DNA from: an uncultured Bacteroidales bacterium
Lineage (GTDB): Bacteria > Bacteroidota > Bacteroidia > Bacteroidales > UBA932
DNA: 57,007 nt
Reading direction: 5' to 3'
Assembly: GCA_949297365.1 (NCBI GenBank)
Contig: CASFSL010000037.1
Span: forward strand, 1 to 57,007
The translations under genes and the position numbers were made by a program. The notes beneath the pieces were generated by a model that saw only the letters and a program-made list of their open reading frames with translations, was not told the origin of the DNA and ran no database searches. This document shows, piece by piece, positions 21,235 to 27,593 of the stretch (position 1 is its first letter; the number at the start of each line of letters is the position of its first letter).

Positions 21235-21811
21235 AGTTGAACAGGAGTTTCTGGGTCATGTCCGGGTTGTAGGGGCTGAGGTAGCGGAGGCCCAGGCCGA
21301 CGTACATGTTGTAGGCTCCGAGGTGCTTGGAGCCGAACTTCAGGTTCAGGTCGGCGTAGGCGAACCGGTAGGGGGTCTTGAGGTAGGTGGAGCCTCCGGC
21401 GGCGTTGAGTTCCAGTCTCCATCGGTTACTTTTGTTAAGTAAATCGTAGCCGATGTTGAGACCGAGTGTTCCGTTGGAACTGTAATATCCGTCGTAGTCA
21501 TTGTAGCTTTCTTTTGTCATGCCGACGACGGCCTCGACCGGAATCCTGAGGGAGAGACCGTTCCGGAAAGATACTCCCGGTGCGACGTTCCAGTCGAATG
21601 TCATGAACTTAGGGTAGTCGAGTATGTCGCTCCCCATTCTGATCTCGGTCAGGAATGAGAACCAGGCTTTCGGTCTTACGCCGGCTGTCTGCGTTGTGGT
21701 GACGGTGTCGGCCTTCGGAACCGTAGTAGTGTCGTTCTGGGCCAGGGCATTGACTGCAGTGCCGGCCGGGAGCAGCAGTGTCGCTGCGGTGAGAAGTGCT
21801 GTTCTTTTCAT
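21209..21811 (-). CDS. Small outer-membrane beta-barrel protein
   Basis: A 200-residue protein with a signal peptide (MKRTALLTAATLLLPAGTAVNALAQ), a Thr/Val-rich linker and alternating hydrophobic beta strands with aromatic ends (GLSLRIPVEAVVGMTKESYNDYDGYY, RYLSPYNPD), finishing in VGFWAL. The size and strand pattern fit an 8-stranded barrel. No specific function is recognised. It follows TrmN6 by 15 bp and is the last gene of the ABC/GntR/TonB operon. Its 3' end overlaps the convergent DUF3109 gene by 26 bp. Confidence 0.75.
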   Translation of the reverse strand: MKRTALLTAATLLLPAGTAVNALAQNDTTTVPKADTVTTTQTAGVRPKAWFSFLTEIRMGSDILDYPKFMTFDWNVAPGVSFRNGLSLRIPVEAVVGMTKESYNDYDGYYSSNGTLGLNIGYDLLNKSNRWRLELNAAGGSTYLKTPYRFAYADLNLKFGSKHLGAYNMYVGLGLRYLSPYNPDMTQKLLFNFTVGFWAL

Positions 21812-21826
21812 ACAAGTGTGTGTTGA

Positions 21827-22555
21827 TTATTGTTCATATAGGTAAAACTCCTTGGTAAGTGCTGCGTGTTCCGTGCTGCGGTGTCCGTCCGCGTCGGTAA
21901 GTACAAGTGAGTCTTCTACCGGGGCGGGAACGGGACTTTTGCCGAAAGAGGCTAGGATTCTGCGGATTCCGGAACCGGGTCTGGAATAGACTCTGGTGAG
22001 CCGGTGCAGGTGAAGTCTGCTTCTGTCCGCCAGCCGCAGGATGGATCTTTCGGACTCGGAGGGGACGATCAGACTAAAGACCCCTGAGTCGGTGAGCAGG
22101 CCGGCGGAGAGCAGCAGCAATTCGTCGTGCGGAAGGCCGCCCGTATGTCTGGCGGTGCAGCGGCGGCTGTCCGGATTGGTCAGTGTGTTGTCGTAAAACG
22201 GAGGGTTGGAGACTATCAGGCCGAAGCGTTCTGATGCAGCCTCCGGGCCGTGACAGTAGTTCTGAAGACTGGTGTGGATGGCTCTGAGCCGTCCGCTCCA
22301 GGGCGAGCCGGCGAAGTTCTCCCTTGCCTGCAAGACCGCGTCCCTGTCGCAGTCGATGCCTGTGATACGGGCCTGGGGAAATCTCTGGGCCAGCATAAGG
22401 GCTATCAGGCCGCTTCCGGTGCCGATATCCAGTATGTCCCCGGGACGGTCCTGACCGGCCCAGGCGCCCAGCAGGACTCCGTCAGTGCCCACTTTCATGG
22501 CGCACCGGTCGTGCCATACTGTGAACTGTCTGAACTTGAAAAAAGGTACTCCCAT
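21827..22555 (-). CDS. tRNA1(Val) A37 N6-methyltransferase (TrmN6-like)
   Basis: The 242-residue protein is a Rossmann-fold SAM methyltransferase. The opening MGVPFFKFRQFTVWHDRCAMKVGTDGVLLGAW is characteristic of the TrmN6/YfiC family. Motif I is DILDIGTGSGLIALMLA near residue 45, and the N6-adenine catalytic motif NPPF lies in VSNPPFYDNTL near residue 123. The start at 22555 overlaps the stop of the TonB-receptor gene. An open frame continues upstream to 23050, but that part only reads through the receptor gene out of frame. The specific target (A37 of tRNA-Val) is taken from the family. Confidence 0.88.
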   Translation of the reverse strand: MGVPFFKFRQFTVWHDRCAMKVGTDGVLLGAWAGQDRPGDILDIGTGSGLIALMLAQRFPQARITGIDCDRDAVLQARENFAGSPWSGRLRAIHTSLQNYCHGPEAASERFGLIVSNPPFYDNTLTNPDSRRCTARHTGGLPHDELLLLSAGLLTDSGVFSLIVPSESERSILRLADRSRLHLHRLTRVYSRPGSGIRRILASFGKSPVPAPVEDSLVLTDADGHRSTEHAALTKEFYLYEQ

Positions 22556-25053
22556 CACATCATTCCTCCCGTGCTTTGCTGCCCGGTGCTGATGCCCGAG
22601 GAGCCGCCTACGCGGGAAGACTCCTCGAAGCTGCCGACATTGCGTCTGCGCGTATTGGTCGCAGTACCGAAACGCCAGCTGAAGGACAGGGTGACTTTCT
22701 GTATGTTCATACGCTGGTGGATGCTGTAGGTCAGCACATCGCCGGTGTACGAGGTGATGTCGCTCCGGAACGAGCGGAGGATGTCCTGTACGTTGAGGGC
22801 GATGGTGCCCCGGCCGTCCCAGAGGTTCTTCTTGATACCTCCGAAGAGCATGTACATCGGGCGGATATTCATGTAGCCGATGGTCATGTTGCCGGAGCCG
22901 AAGCCTCCGACCTCTATCTTCCATTCCTTCGGCAGCAGGAATGTCAGGTTGCCGTAGAAGCTCTGGAGGAAGGATCCGTCGCTGTAGCCGCCGGAGGTAC
23001 TTGTGTTGCCGTTGTAGGCGGCGAAATAGTTGGCCGAGAAGTTCAGCCACTTGGTGATCGGCAGTTCAGATACGGACAGGGCCGCTCCGGCTATCTCCTG
23101 TGTGCCGAAATTCTCCCAGATGAGGCGCTGCTCACCGTTGTCGGGATTGACCTCGGGGTGCTGCATGATCAGGTTGGAGTTGTGCTGGTACATCAGGCTC
23201 AGGTTGAGATGCTGGCCGTAGCCGACGGTCAGGGACACCTGGTCGGAGAACTGCGGGTCAAGATTGGGGTCTCCCTCGGTATAGGAGTTGGCGGACATGT
23301 AGGAGCGGAACGGGTTGAGCTGGCTGTATCCGGGCCGGCTGATACGGCGGGTGTAGGAGGCTGCCAGCCGCCACTTCTGGGTGGGCATGTAGCTGACAAA
23401 TGCAGTTGGGAAGAGATTGAAGTAGCTCTTGACGCTCTGCTCTCCGGCACTGCGCCAGTCGCCCCGGGCGTAGGTGTACTCACCTCTCAGGCCTATCTTC
23501 ACCGACCATTTCGGGCCGAAGCTCTTGGCTGCGGATATGTAGGCGGCGGCTATCTGCTCGTCGTACATGAAGAGGTTGGAAAGGCTGTCGCTGTAAAGCC
23601 AGGAGTTGCCGAGAAAGTCCTCGCGGACGGAGTTGTTGTCGGTAATGGTGCGGGACCATTTGAGACCGGCCTCCAGCAGTCCCGTCTGCCAGAACACCTG
23701 CTGGTAATCGGCCTTGACCGACCATATCTGCAGCTTCTGCGAGGCGTTCTGTCGGAAAATGTTGGAGTCCAGCTGTATCATGGACTGAATACCGGGGACG
23801 GGTATGTCGCTCTGGCTGCTCCTGTTCAGTATGTCAAAGTACGAGTAGTCGGCGTTGACGGTCAGTTCCTGGGCCTTGGCCTTGTCGAAAGTGTGGGTGT
23901 AGTTGAGGTTGGCCGAGATACCGTTGAAGCAGTCGCTGTTGTCTATGTCGCTTTCCAGCCGGCCCATCAGATCGTCTCCGAGCAGGTGTTCCGTGAAATT
24001 GTCCCCGTAAGTGCCGGTGCCGCTGCTGCGGAAAGTGCCGTTGACGATTACACCCAGGATATTGCGCTCGTTGATGTACCAGTCGTTGCCGGCCCGGAAC
24101 ATCTGGTTGAGGCTGCTGTTGAGCAGGTTGGACCGGCTGGACATGGTGATGTCATAGTTCTCGCCGTAGAGGGAGCGGGAGTCCAGGGTCATGTTCATGT
24201 CATCGTAGCGGGCGCTGTAGGTCAGGAAGGTGTTGGTCTTTTTCCCACGGTAACTGAGATTGACCGAACCGTCGGCCGCCTGATTGTACCGGTCGAAATA
24301 CATTCCGCCGTAGCCCAGATTGACCGAACCGTTGAGGCCCTGGGTAAAATTCTTCTTGGTCACGATGTTGATGATGCCTCCTCCGCCGGCCGCGTCGTAT
24401 TTGGAGGACGGATGGGCCATGATCTCTATCCGGTCAATCGTGGTGCCGTCGGTGGAGTTGAGCAGGACCTCCAGCTCCTTGCCGGAGAGGTTGGACGGGC
24501 GGCCGTCAAGCCATACCGCTACGGTAGAGCCGTTGAGCTTGACGTTGCCGTCGAAGTCGATGGTCACGCCGGGAGCCTTGCGCAGCAGGTCCGTGCCGTT
24601 GCTGCCCTCGGTGGAGACTGCATCAGAGACGTTCATGACGATCTTGTCCAGCTTCTGCTCTATGACCGGACGGCGGGCGGAGACCACCACTGCGTCCAGC
24701 ATCTCAGCGTCTGGCTCGATGCTGACAGTCCCGATGTCGGAGCCGTCGGACGGATTGACACGGATGACAGCGTCATTGTATCCGATGAAGGATATTTTCA
24801 TGATGTATTCCCTTGCGGTCAGACCGTTGAAAGCGAATCTGCCCGTGGAGTCGGTGGTGGTGCCGTCCACAAACGTGCTGTCCGGCAGGATCAGTGCCAC
24901 TGTCGCAAACTCCACCGGCGCCGATGTGGCGGCGTCCGTCACTCTTCCGGTCAATGTCCCGGTGTGTTCATGCTGCTGCCCGGCCAGGGCGGCTGCCGCA
25001 GTGGCCAGAATCATGCATACTGCCGCTGTCGCTGTAAGAATATGGTGTCTCAT
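22555..25053 (-). CDS. TonB-dependent receptor-like outer membrane beta-barrel protein
   Basis: Taken from the ATG at 25053, the protein has 832 residues. It begins with a signal peptide (MRHHILTATAAVCMILATAAAALAG), then a carboxypeptidase-regulatory-like domain (LTGRVTDAATSAPVEFATVALI ... LTAREYIMKISFIGYND), a plug domain (SDAVSTEGSNGTDLLRKAPGVTIDFDGNVKLNG ... DRIEIMAHPSSKYDAAGGGGIINIVTKK) and a long barrel. The pattern matches the outer membrane beta-barrel (OMP_b-brl_3) receptors of Bacteroidota. The tail is unusually Gly/Ser-rich (VGGSSGISTGQQSTGG). Its ATG immediately follows the 10-bp repeat. It is followed by TrmN6 with stop/start overlap. The ligand is unknown. Confidence 0.88.
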   Translation of the reverse strand: MRHHILTATAAVCMILATAAAALAGQQHEHTGTLTGRVTDAATSAPVEFATVALILPDSTFVDGTTTDSTGRFAFNGLTAREYIMKISFIGYNDAVIRVNPSDGSDIGTVSIEPDAEMLDAVVVSARRPVIEQKLDKIVMNVSDAVSTEGSNGTDLLRKAPGVTIDFDGNVKLNGSTVAVWLDGRPSNLSGKELEVLLNSTDGTTIDRIEIMAHPSSKYDAAGGGGIINIVTKKNFTQGLNGSVNLGYGGMYFDRYNQAADGSVNLSYRGKKTNTFLTYSARYDDMNMTLDSRSLYGENYDITMSSRSNLLNSSLNQMFRAGNDWYINERNILGVIVNGTFRSSGTGTYGDNFTEHLLGDDLMGRLESDIDNSDCFNGISANLNYTHTFDKAKAQELTVNADYSYFDILNRSSQSDIPVPGIQSMIQLDSNIFRQNASQKLQIWSVKADYQQVFWQTGLLEAGLKWSRTITDNNSVREDFLGNSWLYSDSLSNLFMYDEQIAAAYISAAKSFGPKWSVKIGLRGEYTYARGDWRSAGEQSVKSYFNLFPTAFVSYMPTQKWRLAASYTRRISRPGYSQLNPFRSYMSANSYTEGDPNLDPQFSDQVSLTVGYGQHLNLSLMYQHNSNLIMQHPEVNPDNGEQRLIWENFGTQEIAGAALSVSELPITKWLNFSANYFAAYNGNTSTSGGYSDGSFLQSFYGNLTFLLPKEWKIEVGGFGSGNMTIGYMNIRPMYMLFGGIKKNLWDGRGTIALNVQDILRSFRSDITSYTGDVLTYSIHQRMNIQKVTLSFSWRFGTATNTRRRNVGSFEESSRVGGSSGISTGQQSTGGMM

Positions 25054-25530
25054 TGCTGTTGTCTGCTGTTGTCTGCTGTTGTCTGCTGTTGTCTGCTGTT
25101 GTCTGCTGTTGTCTGCTGTTGTCTGCTGTTGTCTGCTGTTGTCTGCTGTTGTCTGCTGTTGTCTGCTGTGCTTCCGGTAAAGGGAGACGATATCCTCAAT
25201 TGTGATGCCGAGGATGTCCATCTTGCGGAAGACCTCTTTCAGTTCCTCGGAGATGAAAGATCCGCGCTGTCTCTCCCGGATGATGCCTCTCGCCCCCGGG
25301 CTGACGAAGTACCCGATGCCGCGCTTGTTGTGGATGATGCCGTCCTGGGACAGCTCGTCGTATGAGCGGGCCACGGTGTTGGGATTGACCTCGAGGGAGA
25401 CTCCGCATTCCCTTACTGACGGTATGCGGTCACCCTCTGGCCACTGACCTGTCAGTATCCGCTCGCATATCGAGTCGGCTATCTGCAGGTATATCGGTTT
25501 GTGCTGGTCAAATTCCATAGTCGCTTGCAT
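22555..25530 (-). CDS. In-frame GntR regulator - 10-aa repeat - TonB receptor fusion frame
   Basis: As read here, one uninterrupted frame of 991 codons joins two unrelated genes. It runs from a YtrA-type GntR regulator (residues 1 to about 120), through three and a half copies of the decapeptide SRQQQTTADN, to a complete outer-membrane receptor starting at Met160 with its own signal peptide. The junction is a 10-bp tandem repeat; because 10 is not a multiple of 3, each copy gained or lost changes the frame. A cytoplasmic regulator fused ahead of an export signal is not a plausible outer-membrane protein, so the receptor is probably made from its own ATG at 25053. I treat this as a phase-variable junction; the two modules are listed separately. 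An assembly error in repeat count cannot be excluded from sequence alone. Confidence 0.6.
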   Translation of the reverse strand: MQATMEFDQHKPIYLQIADSICERILTGQWPEGDRIPSVRECGVSLEVNPNTVARSYDELSQDGIIHNKRGIGYFVSPGARGIIRERQRGSFISEELKEVFRKMDILGITIEDIVSLYRKHSRQQQTTADNSRQQQTTADNSRQQQTTADNSRQQQTTAMRHHILTATAAVCMILATAAAALAGQQHEHTGTLTGRVTDAATSAPVEFATVALILPDSTFVDGTTTDSTGRFAFNGLTAREYIMKISFIGYNDAVIRVNPSDGSDIGTVSIEPDAEMLDAVVVSARRPVIEQKLDKIVMNVSDAVSTEGSNGTDLLRKAPGVTIDFDGNVKLNGSTVAVWLDGRPSNLSGKELEVLLNSTDGTTIDRIEIMAHPSSKYDAAGGGGIINIVTKKNFTQGLNGSVNLGYGGMYFDRYNQAADGSVNLSYRGKKTNTFLTYSARYDDMNMTLDSRSLYGENYDITMSSRSNLLNSSLNQMFRAGNDWYINERNILGVIVNGTFRSSGTGTYGDNFTEHLLGDDLMGRLESDIDNSDCFNGISANLNYTHTFDKAKAQELTVNADYSYFDILNRSSQSDIPVPGIQSMIQLDSNIFRQNASQKLQIWSVKADYQQVFWQTGLLEAGLKWSRTITDNNSVREDFLGNSWLYSDSLSNLFMYDEQIAAAYISAAKSFGPKWSVKIGLRGEYTYARGDWRSAGEQSVKSYFNLFPTAFVSYMPTQKWRLAASYTRRISRPGYSQLNPFRSYMSANSYTEGDPNLDPQFSDQVSLTVGYGQHLNLSLMYQHNSNLIMQHPEVNPDNGEQRLIWENFGTQEIAGAALSVSELPITKWLNFSANYFAAYNGNTSTSGGYSDGSFLQSFYGNLTFLLPKEWKIEVGGFGSGNMTIGYMNIRPMYMLFGGIKKNLWDGRGTIALNVQDILRSFRSDITSYTGDVLTYSIHQRMNIQKVTLSFSWRFGTATNTRRRNVGSFEESSRVGGSSGISTGQQSTGGMM
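25051..25530 (-). CDS. GntR-family (YtrA-type) transcriptional regulator, C-terminus set by repeat
   Basis: The first 120 residues form a winged helix-turn-helix of the GntR family (KPIYLQIADSICERILTGQWPEGDRIPSVRECGVSLEVNPNTVARSYDELSQDGIIHNKRGIGYFV) and the short helical YtrA-type tail (SEELKEVFRKMDILGITIEDIVSLYRK). Regulators of this subfamily repress nearby ABC-transporter genes. It lies after the ATPase and permease genes. An alternative start is the ATG at 25518. The natural end is near LYRKHS, after which the repeat supplies variable sequence; in the present copy number there is no stop before the receptor. A YtrA-like operator is found at the operon promoter. Confidence 0.86.
25054..25169. 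repeat. 10-bp tandem repeat (about 11.5 copies) at gene junction
   Basis: The unit GTCTGCTGTT is repeated without mismatch ten times from 25061 to 25160, with a partial copy on each side. On the coding (minus) strand it reads AACAGCAGAC and contains no stop codon in any frame, since each frame cycles through the same decapeptide (SRQQQTTADN). Perfect identity points to recent expansion and active slippage. The span from the last regulator-specific codon to the receptor ATG is exactly 117 nt (39 codons). Confidence 0.97.
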
Positions 25531-25542
25531 TTTACTGAGACC

Positions 25543-26388
25543 TTAGTACTGGATCCTGCGGATACGGAAATAGGTGAGTACCCAGCAGGCAATTGGGAAG
25601 ATGTATGTGCTGAACACCATGGCAGCTTTGTACAGGGTTATCAGCCACTGGTAGATGCGCTCCGGGTCAATGTCGGGATTGTTCTGCAGATTGTCGAAGA
25701 AGCAGATGGCGGAAATGACGGAAATTACTACTGCTATTACCCAGATACCCAGAAGAGTAAGCAGAGTATAGCCTATCTTGTGCCGGCGGAAGAGCATATT
25801 GAGCAGGACAAATGCGCTTTGGGAGAGAGCCAGACCGACGATGGGCGGTACGGCCAATGGAATCATGGAGTCGAACATCCTGTTGGCGAAGTTGAGGGCC
25901 ATAGGGTCGGTATTTAGCTGCAGGAAGCCTGCTGTTATTGTATTCAGAAAGTCCTTGGAGGAGAACATGCAGCCCCAGATGCTGCCGGAGTAGCTGGCTT
26001 CAAACGGCATGAGGGTGAGCAGGGAGTCGAGGCTCATCAGCAGGACTGTGGAGAGCAAGGGGAAGATGACCGAGCAGATGACCAGCATACTGATGCACTT
26101 CTCGAGGGTCGATGAAGGAGAGACGGCGTAGAAGACACCTTCCATGCGGCGGTTTTCGTTCTTGTAGAGGAAGAAGGGTGCCAGGCAGCCTATGATGCTG
26201 AGGATTGTCGCGGCTGTGACTGCACGGGCTACGGTGGAGACTGGCTCACCGTCGATGAGATTAAGGGCCCAGATGGCAAGGTAGATCATGAGGATGATGC
26301 CGATGCTGGTCAGGATGATCATGTATTTTTCCTGAAGCTCCTTGTAGATGGTCAGGCCCTGCCTGCGTATGTTGAATGTTGCGTTCAT
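25543..26388 (-). CDS. ABC transporter permease-like membrane protein
   Basis: The 281-residue protein has about six membrane helices, including IILTSIGIILMIYLAIWAL, AVTAATILSIIGCLAPFFLY, LVICSVIFPLLSTVLLMSL, VPPIVGLALSQSAFVLLNML, LLTLLGIWVIAVVISVISAI and MVFSTYIFPIACWVLTYF. It has no ATPase motif. Directly following an ATPase gene and preceding a YtrA-type regulator, it is most likely the membrane half of an ABC-2-type exporter or membrane-stress system. The start is the ATG at 26388; a TTG at 26409 is seven codons upstream. The gene lies 12 bp before gntR. Confidence 0.82.
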   Translation of the reverse strand: MNATFNIRRQGLTIYKELQEKYMIILTSIGIILMIYLAIWALNLIDGEPVSTVARAVTAATILSIIGCLAPFFLYKNENRRMEGVFYAVSPSSTLEKCISMLVICSVIFPLLSTVLLMSLDSLLTLMPFEASYSGSIWGCMFSSKDFLNTITAGFLQLNTDPMALNFANRMFDSMIPLAVPPIVGLALSQSAFVLLNMLFRRHKIGYTLLTLLGIWVIAVVISVISAICFFDNLQNNPDIDPERIYQWLITLYKAAMVFSTYIFPIACWVLTYFRIRRIQY

Positions 26389-26421
26389 GGTGTGTACGTA
26401 TTTAGTCAAGTGTGAATGTGT

Positions 26422-27267
26422 CTATTTGCTGAAAAGAGTCTTGAATGTCTCCTTGTTCTTGAGGGCCGCGTTGAAAAGGGCTTCGAGGTTGACTCTCGAG
26501 TCGGCCTCATCGCGGTTGGGAAGTACCTGGTAGTATCCGTTCAGGCCGCTCTCGCTCCAGTAGGCCTCGGGGCTGAGTGTCGGGGCGGTGGTAAACAGCA
26601 GCTTTTTGCTGATATCCTCTACGGATGCGTTGAGGATCATGCCTTCGCGGTCCAGGATGACTATCGGGTCTATGAGGTTCTCCAGGTCGCGTACCTGATG
26701 GGTGGAGATGACGATGACCCGGTCTTCGGTGGCACATTCGGAAATGACGCGGCGCAGGGTGGTCTTCGAGGGAATGTCCAGGCCGTTGGAAGGCTCGTCC
26801 ATCAGCAGCACCCTGGTATTGAGGGCCAGGGCAAACGAGATCAGGGCCTTTTTCTGCTGTCCCTGCGAGAGCCGGTCGAAGCGGCTTGAGGCATCCACTT
26901 CGAAAGTCCGGCACAGCCTCTCGAACATGGCGTTGTCGTAACCCGGATAGAGCAGGGAATTGCTCTGCGCGAACCGCCTGACGGGGATGGGAGGGGCGAT
27001 GAAGATCTCGGGGATGAAGTACAGGTCCTTGAGCATTTCGGGATTGCGCGAGGATGATCTGATGCCCAGCACGGAGCAGTCTCCGCTCTTGGGCCGCAGC
27101 AGTCCGCTGATGATGCGCAGCAGCGTGGTCTTTCCCACGCCGTTCTCTCCGAGCAGGCCGTAGATCCTGCCGGCCTCGAGACTCATGGACAGGTTCTCAA
27201 ACACCAGGTGTTTTCTGTAGCTGAATCTCAGATTCTCGATTCTTACTGTCGGTTCATTCTTTTCCAT
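26422..27267 (-). CDS. ABC transporter ATP-binding protein
   Basis: The 281-residue ATPase has Walker A GENGVGKT near residue 42, the signature LSQGQQKK near residue 133, Walker B VLLMDEPSNGLD near residue 155 and the switch His in STHQ near residue 190. It resembles the short ATPases of YtrB/CcmA-type export systems that are paired with GntR regulators. It is the first gene of the operon and is preceded by a 232-nt leader that is strongly purine-rich on the transcribed strand. The substrate is unknown. Confidence 0.92.
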   Translation of the reverse strand: MEKNEPTVRIENLRFSYRKHLVFENLSMSLEAGRIYGLLGENGVGKTTLLRIISGLLRPKSGDCSVLGIRSSSRNPEMLKDLYFIPEIFIAPPIPVRRFAQSNSLLYPGYDNAMFERLCRTFEVDASSRFDRLSQGQQKKALISFALALNTRVLLMDEPSNGLDIPSKTTLRRVISECATEDRVIVISTHQVRDLENLIDPIVILDREGMILNASVEDISKKLLFTTAPTLSPEAYWSESGLNGYYQVLPNRDEADSRVNLEALFNAALKNKETFKTLFSK

Positions 27268-27284
27268 AACATTTACTTTTATGC

Positions 27285-27480
27285 TTTATCGTTTAACTTC
27301 AAATCTTTTCTTTCCGCCTTTCCCGCCTCCAGTTCCCATATGCTTCTCTTGTCCGCTTCTGCTTCGCCCTCATCCGTCGGCACTTTCTCTGTGCTGCCTT
27401 CATCCGTCCCTTGGCGTCTCCATCCCGCCTTCATCCATCCTTCAGCTCCTCTGTGCTTCCGTCCCGCCGTTTCTTTAGAT
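27285..27480 (-). other. Purine-rich repetitive 5' leader of the ABC operon
   Basis: The plus strand here is almost entirely C and T, so the minus-strand leader RNA is purine-rich. On that strand GGATGAAGGC or GGATGAGGGC occurs three times and AGCACAGAG twice, in a loose direct-repeat pattern. I see no convincing gene in either strand. Confidence 0.5.
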
Positions 27481-27504
27481 AGTGTATTAGTTATCTAGTA
27501 CACT
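27481..27504. promoter_or_regulatory. YtrA-type operator AGTGTA-N12-TACACT
   Basis: Perfect 6-bp outer arms AGTGTA and TACACT enclose 12 bp that are themselves largely symmetric. YtrA-family GntR repressors are known to bind inverted repeats with AGTGTA/TACACT half-sites. It sits at the predicted start of the ABC/GntR operon, directly after the -7 box, so binding would block initiation. The binding protein is inferred to be the GntR product of this operon. Confidence 0.72.
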
Positions 27505-27505
27505 G

Positions 27506-27536
27506 CAAAAGTAGGCAAAATTTCTGTAGATGCAAA
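27506..27536 (-). promoter_or_regulatory. Promoter of ABC/GntR/TonB operon
   Basis: The minus strand has -33 TTTG (27533-27536), 19 nt, then -7 TACTTTTG (27506-27513), an excellent match to the Bacteroidota consensus in both boxes and spacing. Predicted start is near 27500, inside the AGTGTA-N12-TACACT operator. Confidence 0.75.
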
Positions 27537-27565
27537 TTTTTATGAATAATCTTGTCTGAAATAAG

Positions 27566-27573
27566 TAATTTTG
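27566..27573 (+). promoter_or_regulatory. -7 box of glutaminase promoter
   Basis: TAATTTTG matches TAnnTTTG, 20 nt before the ATG at 27594. A possible TTG start at 27552 would precede this box, which argues for the ATG. Confidence 0.6.
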
Positions 27574-27593
27574 CAGCCCGATTTTATAGTATT

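Noticed and set aside
22556-23050. N-terminal extension of the TrmN6 frame
   Set aside because: The 165 extra codons lie in the receptor gene out of frame and show no homology pattern. The family start MGVPFF is at 22555.
25054-25169. Possible CRISPR array
   Set aside because: Units are 10 bp, directly adjacent and without spacers. This is a simple tandem repeat.
22576-25365. Very long plus-strand open frame opposite the GntR/TonB genes
   Set aside because: It is the antisense of well-supported genes. Its translation is rich in Val, Ala, Gly and Asp with no domain pattern, and part of it is the reverse of the 10-bp repeat (runs of VVCCCLLLSA).
27208-27498. Plus-strand frame through the pyrimidine-rich stretch
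   Set aside because: Its Ser/Pro/Leu-rich product simply reflects the C/T composition, and it overlaps the start of the ABC ATPase gene.
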